A stretch of 54,083 nucleotides of DNA from Scenedesmus sp. ARA3 (GCA_004335835.1 RWJK01001473.1:1-54083), one strand, 5' to 3'. Counted from the first letter of the stretch, positions 32,438 through 45,088 are shown. Made by a program: numbers and translations. The notes: generated from the letters alone by a model not told the origin.

Positions 32438-32835
32438 AGTGTTGCATGAGAGAGGAGACTGACCATCTGGCAGCAGTGTTAGCTGTATGGAAATAGTCGG
32501 TCCTGCAACTCAACATTAGTTGGAGACGGGGATGGGCGGGCCTGAGCTGCTTTGTTTTGTCCTCTGGGCTAGTTGTTTGCTGCTTCCTTCTACTGCCATT
32601 TGGTGGAATGCTGCAGCTTATTCGGATCTGTCTCACAGCCGTATTGCTGTCCAACGGTGTTCTGGCAATGGTGTACAGCAACGATCTGTTCAGGGGTCAG
32701 CGTTGTGATGTTATGTTGATATGGTGTTAGGGATGATGTAATTATGATTATGTTTGTCAAGGAGTGACAACTGCATAATGCAGTTGTGCAGTCTGCATTG
32801 ACAGCTGTCTGCATGTAGTGTTTGTCAGCACAGCC

Positions 32836-32840
32836 TGTAA
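32836..32840 (+). terminator. Possible poly(A) signal (TGTAA) of the LPMO-like gene
   Basis: The first TGTAA on the coding strand that I noticed after the stop at 32435-32437, about 400 bases downstream. TGTAA is the common chlorophyte poly(A) signal; use here is inferred. Confidence 0.35.
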
Positions 32841-35800
32841 CTCAAGGTGATCACAGTCAACCCCAGGGCCTAGATGCTCTCTATAGCTATGAGGGAGCAG
32901 CAGCTACGCCCTACAGAGCCACTTGGCAGAGGAAACAGAAGGAGGAGAAGATTACCAGTTACAACAGTGTGGATACGCGGTTACGCCACAACTTTCACAA
33001 CACAGAGGGGTCAAACAGTCAGCAGCAGGAGGGCAGCGCAGCAACACCCACATTGGCTCGCTTGAAAAGCAAGTGCACATTTGCAGCAACCGCAGCCAAT
33101 CAGCTGATCGGCTTAGTACACAAGCTGAGACATGCAAGAATCTGGCACTGGCAGCTGTGACACGATTTCCGAAGCTTCAAGCCTGGAAGTTGTGCTCCAC
33201 TTGATGTGTCAGCTTGATACAGCATAGAAGCCGGTGCGTGTGGTGCAACTCCACACCCTGCCACCACACAGCCCCTGCCACTACACAGCAACGCGTCATG
33301 TCGCTCATCCCATGTGCCGCTCACACTGCTGCATGTGCTGCTGCCTCCATGCTGCTTGAAGCAGACCCACAATTCGGAGTTTATAAGAGTAACCTCGCCC
33401 ATTGGGGAGCCAATGACAGGCTCATTCGGTGCTGCATGTGCTGCTGCCTCCATGCTGCTTGAAGCAGCCACACCGACAGTAACACCCACACCACCTCCAA
33501 ACATACGCAACACGCTCGCGACCAAGCTGTCACTTCATTCCATAGCTGCGTATGCTGTGGGCTGACTGGGAAAAAGAAGTGGATGCATGCAAAGTGGAAT
33601 GTATGGAGCAGTGGGGGCACAACAACTTCAGCCAAGGTTGAAGGCAGATAACAAAAGTAATCTTTCGTGGCACGTGGATAGCGTGTGCAGGCTTGTCAAG
33701 CCAGCATTGTGCACGCGCGTTTGGCCAGCACTTGCAGTAAACAGGGAGTCATCTGAAATACTCGTAAAAAGCGTGGAACGAGTCGATGGCAGCCCTTGCA
33801 GTAAACAGGCCAACGCAGCAGCTGCTGCGCACTCCAGTCAAACAACTGGCAGTGCCGCGAAACTGCCTGGACACAAACACAGCATGCTGACAGCTCATAT
33901 GCAAGCGCAGCAAACCAGTGCAAGCCAACAGCAGTGCAAGACCATTCTTAGATCAGGCACAACCCAGCAACACTTGGCACCGCATGCTTCACCTGCACAA
34001 GCGAGTTGGTCAACCAACCCAGCAGCACCATCAAGTTGGCAGCATTCATGCAAGCTGGCAGCTGCAACTTGCTGCTTGGCAAGCAACTCTGCTGCTGCCA
34101 ACCAGGAGCGTGCCTGCTGCTGATGTAACACAGTATGTAAGAGGAGCCGCCGCATCTAGTGCTACAGCCAAACTGTCTGGTCAGCGCATGCGCATGCACA
34201 ATAGATGCGGTTCACAGTCAGCAAGGACTGTGCGCTGCAAGCAGCTTCTGCTATACATCTGGCGCAGCATTTTAAGCTGCTCAGCAACAACACTGCATGA
34301 TGCTGCAGCACACTGTCTGGTCAGCGCATGCACAATAGATGTTGGCTGTTCACAGTCGGCAAGGACTGTGCGCTGCAAGCAGCTGCTAGTATACATCTGG
34401 CGCAGCAGCTGACCCTGCTGCTCTCACTTGAAGCTGCTCAGCAACAACACTGCATGATGCAAAGGTACCCACCACCACATGCACCTGCCCCCGTCTATGC
34501 CTCCTAGCAGAGCGCCACAGCTGCCCCCACCACACTGCCTGCATGCCTCATTCAACCTCTGAAGGACTAACAGGCCACCATAGCATACCATAGCACACAA
34601 CACCAGAAACATAAAAGCTGTCAGCCGCCTCTTCCCTGTAGCACCTGCCAGCCAACAACAACGAAGCAATCAACATTGTGCAGATGCAGCCGCTGCCCCG
34701 CTACCCCCACCGGGGAGCCAGGCCAGCAAGCGGAACCACAGCGCAGCACATGCACACGCAGAAAGGCTCCCAACCAGCCTGCACACCACCTGCTGCTGCA
34801 CGACACAGCGCCCCATAATGAAAACACCTCCAAAGACCAACAAACACAGCGATACCAGCGGCGCCTGGGGAGCTATCTCCGCACAGGCCACGTGCCGCAA
34901 ACTGCAACACGGTGCGCTCTCCTACCCCGCCACAACCTGACACACCACAAAAGCCACAAAACCACTCCCTGGCCGCGTACCAGACCAGTCGACAAGCAAG
35001 CACCATGCACGCAACACAAAATAGCAGACTTTCTGCATGCAGCGGCTCCTACGAATGTGACGCTACTGAACACACCACGACAGACACGCTAGAGAGTGGA
35101 GGATGATGCAACGCATGATGCAGATGCTGCACACACAGGCCTTACAATCGAGCCTTGTGACTGACCATGCACCGACTGCAGCACGATACCAACGACTACC
35201 CTGAATAGCCCTGCACAACAACCGCGCAGGCTGCATAGCTGCCATTGTTGCGCTGCGCCGCACCCCTGCAGGCGTCCGAAACCATGCAGCTCAGCCAGAG
35301 CACTCAACCCACTTTGGCACTTTGGCCACACCACACGCGCAACAGCAGCACTGCGGCGCTTCTTAAACCTCAAGGAGAGCAAGCCCGCCAGGCACGGCAG
35401 CCTCCCATGCATCAATCGCATGCGAGACAGCTGTTGATGTCTTCCAACGTTGCAAGGCATCCCCTGACAGTCCTTTTTCCAGTCGACAAGCCACAACCAC
35501 AACATGCACAACAGGCTGTAGGCGCATAGCGCCTGTGGCAGCACGCACCTGCAATGCGATGCACGAGCACGCCACAAACTCTGCAAAGCACAACAGAAAC
35601 AGGTGGCAGCACTGATGCTGGTGCAACAGGCTGCCACAGTGGACACCACCCACGATGTTGAGCGCAGGAAACATTGGACAGATGCGCTCACTCAAGTCTG
35701 ACTGTCCTCACAGTTCTCTGGAGTCACAGCTCCCTCAACGCTGCCACAGCCGAAAACATCAACAGAAAAGAGCGCGCAAGCACAGGACAGATGCGCTCAC

Positions 35801-36012
35801 TCGAGGCTGTCTGTCTTTAAGCGAACTGGAGTGGCAGCTCCCTCAACGCTGAAAGTAGGCCAACTCACTGCGTAAAGGAGACACAGCCACACAGCCAAAG
35901 GCATAGAATCGCGGCGTGTAGAGAAACGTGATGCATTCTCTCAGAGGCTGCAGTGCGATCTGCTGCGCCCTGCTGGCTGTAGCTGTGCAGCTGTGCCCTG
36001 CTGGCTGTAGCT
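32841..36012. other. Gene-poor region
   Basis: No family was recognised on either strand. It includes a short duplication (CATGCTGCTTGAAGCAG near 33350 and 33453) and a roughly 140-bp tandem duplication at about 34170-34270 and 34312-34405 (shared CACAATAGATG...GACTGTGCGCTGCAAGCAGC). Four 28-bp units (GCCCTGCTGGCTGTAGCTGT core) follow at about 35960-36050. Several 60-200 codon frames are present, but none shows domain-like composition. Confidence 0.5.
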
Positions 36013-37752
36013 GTGCAGCTGTGCCCTGCTGGCTGTAGCTGTGCAGCTGTGCACCGCCCTCATCTTCCTTCTTCTTCCAAGAACCGCGCAAGTGCAGATG
36101 CGTATCTCCTGTCTCCTGCAGTGGCAAGGCACGGCTCATACGCGACGCAGTATCTTTCACATGCCGCACAGTATCTCTCACACGCCACACAGCAACTTTC
36201 ACATGCCTCACAGCATCTTTCACACAGGCACACACCCTGGAAGGCACACTCTCTTGATGGCATACAGTACGACAGATGTGCACGACTCTGCCCGATACAC
36301 TGCCCGGCAAAAAAACGCAAGCACAAAATCAACCGGGGTGCGCAGTCTGGGCTCGAACACACATGTGACATGGCAATCAACATGACAGGTCACATGACAA
36401 GTAATGGTGTACACATGTGCACTCACAACAAACAGGCAGCTGGCACCGCCATGCAACCAACACCTCCCCTCCACTTCCCCGTCCCTCTAATGATGTTCGT
36501 AGACCGACCAGCACCGCAGCTAGCTGCAAAAGCAGCAACCCCACCTATGCTGCTGCTGCTGGCACGGTCTGAGCGACTCACACACCAACCAGACAACAGT
36601 CAAAGCTCTGAACAACGCATTTTCTGTGCCGATCAAGCTCAGCACTACAAGGAATGGAGCAAAAAACAGCGCCACAGAAACGCCAAAGCACAAGCACATC
36701 AACACTGCAGAAGCGCGATACACACCACTGCAACAGCGCACGCCTGCCATTTTGGTTGCTTGCGCCAGAGTCAGCAACCCTGTCTCGAGCTGTCCTTTTT
36801 GACGGCTGGGTTCCCAAGCAGGCGGTACATATACACATGGAAGGCATCAGTGCGCAGAAACACACTGCTGCCGGCCCAGCCACTGCTTCAGAGCAGTATG
36901 TGGGCGAACACAGATGCACAACCGCGGGCTAGAGCCCCGCTGCCACACTCCGAGCAGCACTCCAAAAGATGCAAGAAAAGATGCGAGAAGAAGAAATGCA
37001 AGCTGCAGAAAACACACACACACACTATTACAAAGGAGCCACTGCATGGAAACAGTGCTGCCAACAGGAATCTCACAGCCCAAGCCACTTGCTTTGGAGT
37101 GGGCAGCGCTGCTGCAAATACAGCTGACTCACTCCAAGACAGGCTTGCACACATGCTATGCATGCTAACACATGCCCACAAGCAAGCAGAGCAACACAAG
37201 AGACACAAACAGCCAAGCCAGGCCGAAAAAGCGCAGCTGTCTTGTGCCGACTGCAGCAGCGTTGCACTCCCTTTCAGACAGGAGACAAGAGCAAAGCGCT
37301 GCAAAGTGCCACAGCAAGATAGTGCGCAGAAGCACACAGACAGCGGTCCATGCATAGTACTGAGTCCGCAGCCATGTGCGCAGAAGCACACACACGTAAA
37401 GAGCACAGGAATGCTACGCAAGCCGTTTGATGATCAGCAATGCAGTGCGCAAAGGCACACCGCACAGAAGCACAGACAGGCTACACAAGTACTCAATCAA
37501 GAATGGAGTGCGCAGGGAACGCAGCAGGGGCAGGCACTGGCAGCTAGCACTGCCGATCAACACCCCAATCAAGCGATGATACGCTGCGTGTTGAAGGCAG
37601 CCCGATCAGCGCTTTGCAACTGCAGGGCACTCAATCACACATCCAGGCTTGCGCGCATAGTACAGGTGCACGCAAAGAGGGCAGCGCCGTGCACAGCTAC
37701 GCTGCATCACCCTTTCAAAAACACCATCACTCCTCGGATAGTACAGAAATAG
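36013..37752 (+). other. Long unexplained open frame (579 codons; 460 from first ATG at 36370)
   Basis: One plus-strand frame stays open for 1.7 kb. It starts at a GTG; the first ATG is at 36370. The product would be rich in His, Gln, Ala, Lys and Cys, with no signal peptide, no recognised domain and short repeats. Examples are a 7-residue unit QYLSHAA from a 21-bp minisatellite at about 36145-36230, and recurrent AQKHT. Composition is unlike the other proteins in the window and there is no obvious start context. It could be a lineage-specific gene, an old mobile-element remnant, or an accident of AC-rich, TA-poor sequence. Confidence 0.3.
36145..36232. repeat. 21-bp minisatellite, four copies
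   Basis: Units of the type CAGTATCTTTCACATGCCGC repeat four times with several substitutions and no indels. The unit length is a multiple of three, so the surrounding open frame is preserved. Confidence 0.8.
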
Positions 37753-37974
37753 TGCGAGACACACCTTCATAGTACGGACGCAATACGCTGCGGGCTGCTC
37801 GTCCTTTCCTACGTTGGCAATGCAACAATGAAGAAGAGCACTGCCAGATGCAGCCGTAGTAAGCAGAGCACCAAGCCCAAACACACCACACCTGGATAAC
37901 CATCTTCACGCTAAGAAATGCACAATGCACAACATCTAATGTATGTGTGAGGAGCCGCTTCGACGACTATTCCC

Positions 37975-40900
37975 TCACCAGTAACCAGAATGGTATCCAG
38001 ACGCCGGCCCTGCACTTGCATACACAGGCTGCTTCGCCTGCTTCGCTGCACTCCTGCTCAACCCCTGGCCGCTCTTGCCCCCAACCCTCCCCTGCCCCCG
38101 AACATCACCAGCTTCTTTCTCAGCAGCATCAATGCCATCAACAGCCGGATCCTCCTGCGGCGGCATCTGGCCTAGCAGCCAGCTCACCGCAGGATCATCT
38201 GCCGCAAAGTCACCAAAGCGCACATGCACACGAGACTGCCGCGCACCAGCTACCCCAGCCAGCACCACACCTCCAGCCTGCCTGCCGCGCAGCACCTGCT
38301 GCTGGAGCAGAGGGGCCTGAGCTGCAAACCCGGCACCACAACGAGTATCATCATCATCATCAGCAGCAGCAGCAGCTGCCCCAGCCAGCAGCACACCGCC
38401 AGCCTGCCTGCCGCGCAGCACCTGCTGCAGCCGCTCCGCAGCAGCAGCAGCTTCAGCCTCAAACCCATCAAACCCGGCACCGGCAGCAGCAGCACCAGGA
38501 CCACCCGCAGCACCCAGCACGCCTTCTAGCCCTGCAGCGCAGCTGCTGCTGCTGTTGCTGAGCCGCCGCACGCAGCCCAGGGTTTTGACCAAGCCCTGAT
38601 CTGCGTGGTGTAACGCATCTAAACCGCCGTTGCAGCTGCAGCCCGCTCCACCATCTGACACAGCATCTAGCTGCACCATGCCAGTGGGGATCTCTGGAAT
38701 CGTATACAGCAGGGGATCAAGAGCTGCAGCAGTGAAGCTGGAAGCACTCAGGCTGGTGCTGTGGCGAGGCGGCAGCCGCCTTGGCAATACAATGCTGCTG
38801 CTGCTAGCCATCTCTGTGAATCCTGCTGCTGCGGCAAGCGGTGCAGCTGCCCTGGGTGTGCTGGCTGACTCAGCTGCTGTGCTGTTATTCTTGCACTTTG
38901 GCTCACGCAGCAGGTCTGTCTCTTCATCTGCTTCAAGCCATGTGGTGCTCACAGTGCTGACAGTGCTACTGCCAGCCTGCTGAGGCTCAGCTGCCATTCC
39001 ACATCCAGCATGCTCATCTTCCTCATCCTCAGCACCGGCTGGAGCAAGCTGCCCTGCGTGCGGCTTCACCAACTGCTGCTGCTGCTGCTGTGGCACCCCT
39101 CTGGCTTGCCCCAGCAGCTGCTGCAGCGCCGCACAGATGGCCTCAAAAGAAGGCCGCTGGCTGGCCTCGCTGGCCCAGCACTGTGCTGCTAGTGATGCTA
39201 GCTGGGGGCTTGATGTGCAGGCGGCTGGGTCCCAGGCAGGCCGGCCCTGCTTCACGAGCACGCGCTCCATTATTTCGACCTCGTGGTGGCAGTCGGAGTA
39301 GGGCGAGCGGCCGTGCAGTACCTCCCAAACTGCATGCAGCAGCAGCAGCAGCAGCAGCAGAGACAATGGATCAGCGATGGTTTCGACCTCGTGGTGGCAG
39401 TCGGAGTAGGGCGAGCGGCCGTGCAGCACCTCCCAGACTGCACGCAGCAGCAGCAGCAGCAGCACAGTGTTCAGCAGCAATAGTACACACAGGGGGATAC
39501 AACAACTGGATGAGCCCTAGATCAGCACAACACCGCTGGCTACAGGGCAGCAACGCACACGGGATCCACGCGTCTCTGCACATTAACATGGCAAAGCCTG
39601 TCGCATGCATGCTCCATGCCAGTCTGACGTGACACCACGCCACTCTTTACCGACCCAATTTGATGCAGCAGCACAATAAAGCCACAAGCCACTCACTCAG
39701 CATGCCGAAGGAGTACATATACCCCGCCTTTGTCTGCTTGCCACTCAGCAGCACCTCAGGCGCCACAATGTAGAAGAATCCACGCCTGACTTTCCACACC
39801 ACGCCTCTCCGTTTGAATGAGAACCCAACGCAGCAGCACACGCACAAGCTACTGAAGCACCATGCTGACAGACTACACGTTTCCCAGATAACAGCAAGCC
39901 ACTGTTATCAATCCTGAGGCTTGACAAAGCATCAAAAGCAAAGCCACTCACTCAGCATGCCAAAAGCGTATGCGTCTCCCGCCTTGGTCTGCTTGCCAAT
40001 GGACACGAACTTTAGCGCTGTATCAACAGCCACCTACTCAACTATGTCCAACGCGCACGCGCAAGTTTGACATCAGCGCCGCCATGTTTGTGTCATTGCA
40101 GCGTAAAGCAGCAGCACAAGCCACTCACTCAGCATGCCGAAGGAGTACACATCTCCCGCCTTGGTCTGCTTGCCACTGAGCAGCACCTCAGGCGCCACGT
40201 GTGTGATGGTGCCCAGGGTGGTGGTGGAGGCATGTGTCTGCCCTGGGTCCAGCTGGCGCGTCATAGTGAAGTCCGTGACCTGCAGCAGCAGCAGCAGCAG
40301 CAGCAGCGAGTGTGTGATGGTGCCCAGGGTGGTGGTGGAGGCGTGCGTCTGGCCCGGGTCCAGCTGGCGCGTCATGGTGAAGTCCGTGACCTGCAGCAGC
40401 AGCAGCAGCAGCAACAAAAATATGTTGCGATGTCCCGTGCCGTTCTTGTCCTTGCTCCTAACGGCTGCAGTTGCCTAGCATCAACAAACTCAGGTTGAGC
40501 AAGCTGCCGTCTGCTCTACCCCACAGGTGTGCCCCCTGCCCTGCCACAGCCCACCCTACCTTGCACACCAGCCTGCTGCTGCCGTTGCTGCTGCCCGGCC
40601 TGTTGCTGTTGCTGCCGCCAAGCGGGGCCTTCACGTAGCACACATTTGCCGCCTTGAGGTCTCCGTGCACGATGCTGCTGCCATGCAGGTAGGCCATGCC
40701 CTGCGCGACATCCAGGAAGCTGGCCACTTGACTCTCCTGCAAACAGCAGCAGCAGCAGCAGCACCACATCAACAAAGAAGTTGTGTGTAGCGCAATGCTG
40801 CCGTGCGGGTAGGCGACATCCAGCAGGCTGGCCACCTGGCTGTCCCTGCAAGGCAGCCAGCAAGCAACCAGTGCTCCAAGTAAGCCGCACATTGTTGACA

Positions 40901-43192
40901 AACTTCTCTCCAGCAACGCAACCGACCAACACACAAGTGAATCACAAGAAAGCAGCAGCAGCAGGCCCCTCTCTCTCATCTAGCACAGTCGCACACACAA
41001 GCGCATAAAGCGGCAGGCGCCTCACTAGGTTTGCCAGTTTGCCGCTCCTGGCAGCATCGTCCAGCGTGCCATCACACAGCTCCAGCACGATCCACGCCTG
41101 TGACTCCACATCCTCATCCCCGTCATCCTGGCCATGCTCACACAGCTCACTTCTGCCCATCGCAACCCCACTCACAAGATGTTGGACAGCCAACGACCAG
41201 CCAACGCACACATACATCTAAACAGTCAACGCCAGCAAGCACATACAAGCCCTTTCAGAAAAAAATCAACAGGCGCCTCACCAGGTTTGCCAGTTTGCCG
41301 CTCCTGGCAGCATCGTCCAGTGTGCCATCACACAGCTCCAGCACGATCCATGCCTGCGACTCCACATCTTCGTCCCCATCCTCCTGGCCGTGCTCACACA
41401 GCTCGTCCTCTCCCCAGCCTCCCTCAATAATGCTCGTGCTGCGGTCCCCACTGCTGCTGTTGAAACTGGCCATGGCAGCAGCAGCATTGAAGGGGTCGCT
41501 GCTGCTGCCACTGCTGCCGCTGTTGCAGGCGGCAGCAGCATTGGATGGGTTGCTGCTGCCGCTGCTGCTGCTGTTGCAGGCGTTGTTGAAGCTTGCAGGA
41601 GAGCAGGGGCTTCCATCGCCCTGCAGCTGCTGCTCAAAGCTGCTGGCGCAGCCGCCGCCGCATTCATCGGACCCCATGTTGCGCCGCGCACGCTGCCACA
41701 TCGTCACGTGGTGTGCTGCAACCACATTCGGGTGGCGGGCGCAGATCATGACGGCGGCTTCAGCCATGGCTTTCTCTGCAGCCCGGCGGCCCAGCAGGTG
41801 CAGCACTTTGACTGCCACATGCTGCTGGCGCCAGCGGGCGCGGTAGACCTTCGCAAATGAGCCGGCGCCAATGAGCACCTCTGCAGGGTTGCAGTGAAAG
41901 GGTAGGTGAGTTGTTGGCGACAGACAGTCGTCAACAAACAGATGAAAATTTTGAGAGTACAGAGGTCATGCTGAGTAGATGCTGGGCAGGGCTGCACAAA
42001 TGTGATGCTGCGCTGATATAAGCAACCACCGCCCCCGCTGCTGCTGATGGTGTGATTTGAGCGATTGTGGTGCTAACGGTGCTTGCCACGGACTGCATTC
42101 GCTCACGGCACCTGCTGCAGCAAATGCCTGCAAGGAACATGCAAGCGCCTGGCTGGCGCCCTTGATGGATGTGTAAATGCACAGCATGCCAATGTCCCGA
42201 GGTTTGATTGTTGTTTACCGAGGTTTGCCACAGCGCAAGCAGCAGCAGCAGCAGCAGCAGCATCCAGGCCTCACCTAGCTTCACACGATCATCTGTCTGA
42301 CCCTCCCCAGCATCCACATCATTAGCATCCGCAGCAGCAGCAGCAGCAGCAGCAGAGGCCTGCGTGTTGCTGCTGCTGCTGCTGTTGCTGAAGCTCAGCA
42401 CGCGCGTCCATCCAGGCCCCACAAGTGCATTGGCAGCCGCGCTGTTGCACTCGATGCTGCTGCAGCTGCTGCGCGCATCAATGCTCTTGCAGGCCAGCAA
42501 ATCGAAACTGCCGCGCGCGTCAAAGCTGCCAAGCGCACTGCGGGCATCAAAGCTGCCACGGGCGCTGCGCGTGTCGAAACTGCTGCGTGCATCAAAGCTG
42601 CAGCGAGCGCTGCGGGCGTCGCACATGCTGTTGCGAGGGAAACTGCATCCTGAGGTGATGACATACAGTAGTGGGGATGCGGCTGTGCTGCTGTCTGGCT
42701 CATCCTGCACTGCTGGCTCTTCAGTGGTGCTGTGATCTGGCTGCTGCTGCTGCTGCTGCTGCAGGCAGCAGGGCTTGTCCTGCTCTGCTTCCTGCTGCGC
42801 TTGCAGATCTGGCATCACCTGCTTGCGTTCTGCCATATTTGCTACTGCCACTGCTGCTGCTACTGCACAATCCTCTGAGCTGTGGGTCTCTGTGTTGCTG
42901 CTGCTGGCTGGTGCGCCTGCTGCTGGCTGCTGTTCGCTGGCCGAGGTAGCAGTCAGCGCTGCAGCGAGTGCAACCAGCAGCACTAACAAGGCCTGCACAG
43001 TAGCAGCTGCTGCTGCACGAGCCGCACGCACCATGCTGGTGTAGCATGCATATGCTTTGAAATGAAGCTGGGATGTGGCAGTGGCGAGTGCTTCTGCAGC
43101 TCTGCAGGCCCATACTGTCCTTGCAGGACTGGCACTGCACCTGCCAGCAACGAAGCCCAGTAGCCAGGTGCTGACCAGCAGGAGCAGCAGAC
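37975..43192 (-). CDS. TKL-type protein kinase, membrane-anchored, with DFT activation-loop motif
   Basis: Exons in phase: 42275-43192 (5' neighbour unresolved), 41282-41880, 40560-40736, 40129-40279 and 37975-39329; TGA at 37975-37977. The first exon encodes hydrophobic segments (LLLLVSTWLLGFVAG, LLVLLVALAAALTATS), then a Ser/Asp/Arg repeat region. The kinase starts VLIGAGSFAKVYRARW with HVAVKVL (Gly loop and Lys). After HPNVV there is a Ser/Asn/Ala-rich insert of about 90 residues, then WIVLELCDGTLDDAA (hinge). YLHGSSIVHGDLKAANV is the catalytic loop, VTDFTMTRQLD replaces DFG, and HVAPEVLLSGKQTKAGDVYS, WEVLHGRSPYSD and QRPSFEAI complete the C-lobe. A long Ala/Ser/acidic tail follows. Likely a receptor-like Ser/Thr kinase. 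The start could be the ATG at 43034 or further upstream, where candidate exons lie at 43400-43760. Confidence 0.8.
39279..41160 (-). repeat. Ladders around kinase exons
   Basis: A donor-side copy of the N-lobe/hinge exon end (ELCEHGQDDGDEDVESQAWI to SGKLANL) lies at 41027-41155, downstream of the intact exon. An acceptor-side copy of the DFT exon (VTDFTMTRQLDPGQTHAST) lies at about 40315-40394, upstream of the intact one. Donor-side copies of APEVLLSGKQTKAG...FGMLS lie near 39955-40010 and 39700-39770, downstream. An acceptor-side copy of WEVLHGRSPYSDCHHEVE lies at about 39385-39445, upstream. A shorter catalytic-loop exon copy lies near 40795-40850. Confidence 0.82.
42450..42645 (-). repeat. 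Coding repeat SFDARS in the kinase N-terminal region
   Basis: About a dozen units of 6-9 residues (DARSARC, SFDARSS, FDTRSARG, SFDARSALG, SFDARG) repeat in frame. Each has Ser next to acidic and basic residues. It lies between the hydrophobic segment(s) and the kinase domain. It could be a flexible stalk or a set of phosphorylation sites; function is inferred. Confidence 0.75.
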
Positions 43193-43399
43193 CTGGAAAA
43201 ATGACAGCAAGATTGACGGATCAGAATCAAACAGGGGTCATCAGAAGATTGTGACAGCAGCTTGCTGGCAGTCACACAAGACAGCTTGCTGAGTCGCAAC
43301 TGTCTGCAGTGCTGTTGCTTGGTTGGCAGCATCCACAGATCATTGGCAGCTCGCAGCCTACACATGTGCAACGAGCAATTATAGCCACATAATTCTAGA

Positions 43400-43770
43400 A
43401 AATGGGCACCTGTTGCACTTGATTGTTGCCACTGAGCCAGCTGACCATCCCAACCAAGTACGCGCCCCTGCTGAACGCCAGCACTGTCCCGGCCACTACA
43501 CTGCTGCAGTGTCCAGTTGGGTTCAACCAACACTTTGACAGAGACACCTGCATACGTGCCCACGCTGGCGACCACGGACAAGCAGGCTGCCAAGCAGATT
43601 GTGACGGCAAAGCATGTGTTCGAACGCCAGGTCTGCATCATTGTCGGCAGCCACGAATACTGTCAACACATATTGTTTACGCCTGCGATAGGCTGATAAG
43701 ACGCAAGCAAGCTTCTGTCTACGTGGGCGTGTGGGCATACGACTATAGGCACTTAACCACAATCTAATTG
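43400..43770 (-). other. Possible upstream exons of the kinase gene
   Basis: Two minus-strand stretches look coding: VFVAADNDADLAFEHML at about 43615-43665, and VSLSKCWLNPTGHCSSVVAG followed by TVLAFSRGAYLVGMVSWLSG at about 43415-43545, the latter after a TATGCAG acceptor. They would place an extracellular segment before the hydrophobic exon starting at 43192. The phases were not fully reconciled and no family was recognised. Confidence 0.35.
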
Positions 43771-45083
43771 ACTAATATCAGCATCTCGCGTGTGTGTAAT
43801 ACGCCTGGCAGGCTTCTGGGGTTTGCTTCGCTGATGCAATGAAATCTTGACGTCGCGGTCCTTTCAACATGAGGGTGTTACAAGCTGCATATGGATGCGG
43901 TAGCGCATTTGATGCAGCTGAAAAGCTTTTGAGATATACATTACATTTTATAGAGGCACTGATGCAGTGATAGGTGACCATCGGCCGAGTGCGTATCCCT
44001 CAGCGTGCCTTGATTGGTGATTCAAATATCCAGATATCGCAGCAGATCAGGATATCGCGGCCAGTATACACGCACTGACAAGCGAACGACGATCATATAA
44101 AGCTTTTCTATCATTCAATACACCGATCAACCTTTGACCAGCTGCTGATGTGGGTGCGATCCGTCAGTCCGTATGATCAGATCTGTTACTGCCTGGACTC
44201 AAGGGGCTTGGGCGCCCGTGGGGTTACTTGCTTAGGGGCGGTTGCAAGCCATGCATCTTTCCACGAATAATTCAAACTGCACCGTAATCTGGCCGCTCAG
44301 ACTAGGCTGCTCAGCCAATATCTTGCAAGGCAGAGAAGTGTCCTGAGGCTTCTGTAAAATGACGAATTACCAGTTACCAGTTACCATTTACCAAAGTAGG
44401 GCCACAAGCCCACCCACTAAGGAGCCAGACAAGGCTCATGGGGTCCAGAAAGCACAAAACAGAAACACAGACACTAAGCGTCGGAGACCTCAACAAGCTC
44501 AGAGTACTCAGTCTCTGAAGCACTAGACTCAGCCGGAAGAAACCCAATCATCTCAGGATCGTTCCGAATCAAAAAGCAGTGATGTATGAAGGCAGCAACT
44601 CTGCTCTGTCTCTGCTGCATGAAGTCAGCCAAGCTACGACCACCAGGGCTCACAACATTGCCGGAGCCGTTCCAGTGCCCAAAATCAACAAAAAGCTTCC
44701 AGAAATGTTCTCGCACTGCCAGGATGCCGAAGCACGCTGGTCATGCATAGCTGCGCACCTTCAAGCAATGCTGAGCCAGAAGACCCCCGCCAAAGTCTCC
44801 TGGCACTCCGAGTGGTGGGCTGCGTTCTGTGCTGTGCTATCTGCAGGTGGCCCGGTTACCTTGAGGTACTGACTGCTGGCAGCCAACGCTGGCCTTTCGG
44901 CAAAAATGGATCACTGCTTGAAGTCCAGCGGGCAGGCCTTGCCTTTCACAGGCAGTCACTACACGCTATTCTTGTTGAACAGCACATGGTGCGCACACGT
45001 GGTGACAGTGGCCATGGCTGCCGCCTTGCTGAGATCTCACGTCCTGGACCGGCGCACACAGTTTTAGATTTCACAACGGTAGG
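43771..45083. other. Intergenic region with one small minus-strand ORF
   Basis: Mostly unremarkable and more AT-rich than the genes. At about 44368-44391 there is a short CAGTTACCAGTTACCATTTA-type repeat. A minus-strand frame at 44474-44716 reads FWKLFVDFGHWNGSGNVVSP and GRSLADFMQQRQSRVAAFIH and ends at a stop. It looks protein-like and could be the tail of a mobile-element or host protein, but I do not recognise it. Confidence 0.4.
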
Positions 45084-45088
45084 TTACA
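45084..45088 (-). terminator. Possible poly(A) signal of the FkbM-like gene
   Basis: TTACA on the plus strand is TGTAA on the coding strand, about 120 bases after the stop at 45208-45210. This is a typical distance for chlorophyte genes. Confidence 0.45.

Noticed and set aside
34424..35691. Minus-strand Cys/Trp-rich frames (for example 35089-35691)
   Set aside because: No domain, no plausible start or splice partners; composition reflects the AC-rich plus strand.
44474..44716. Transposon-encoded protein tail
   Set aside because: The 80-codon frame looks protein-like, but no transposase, integrase or reverse transcriptase motif, terminal repeat or target-site duplication was seen.
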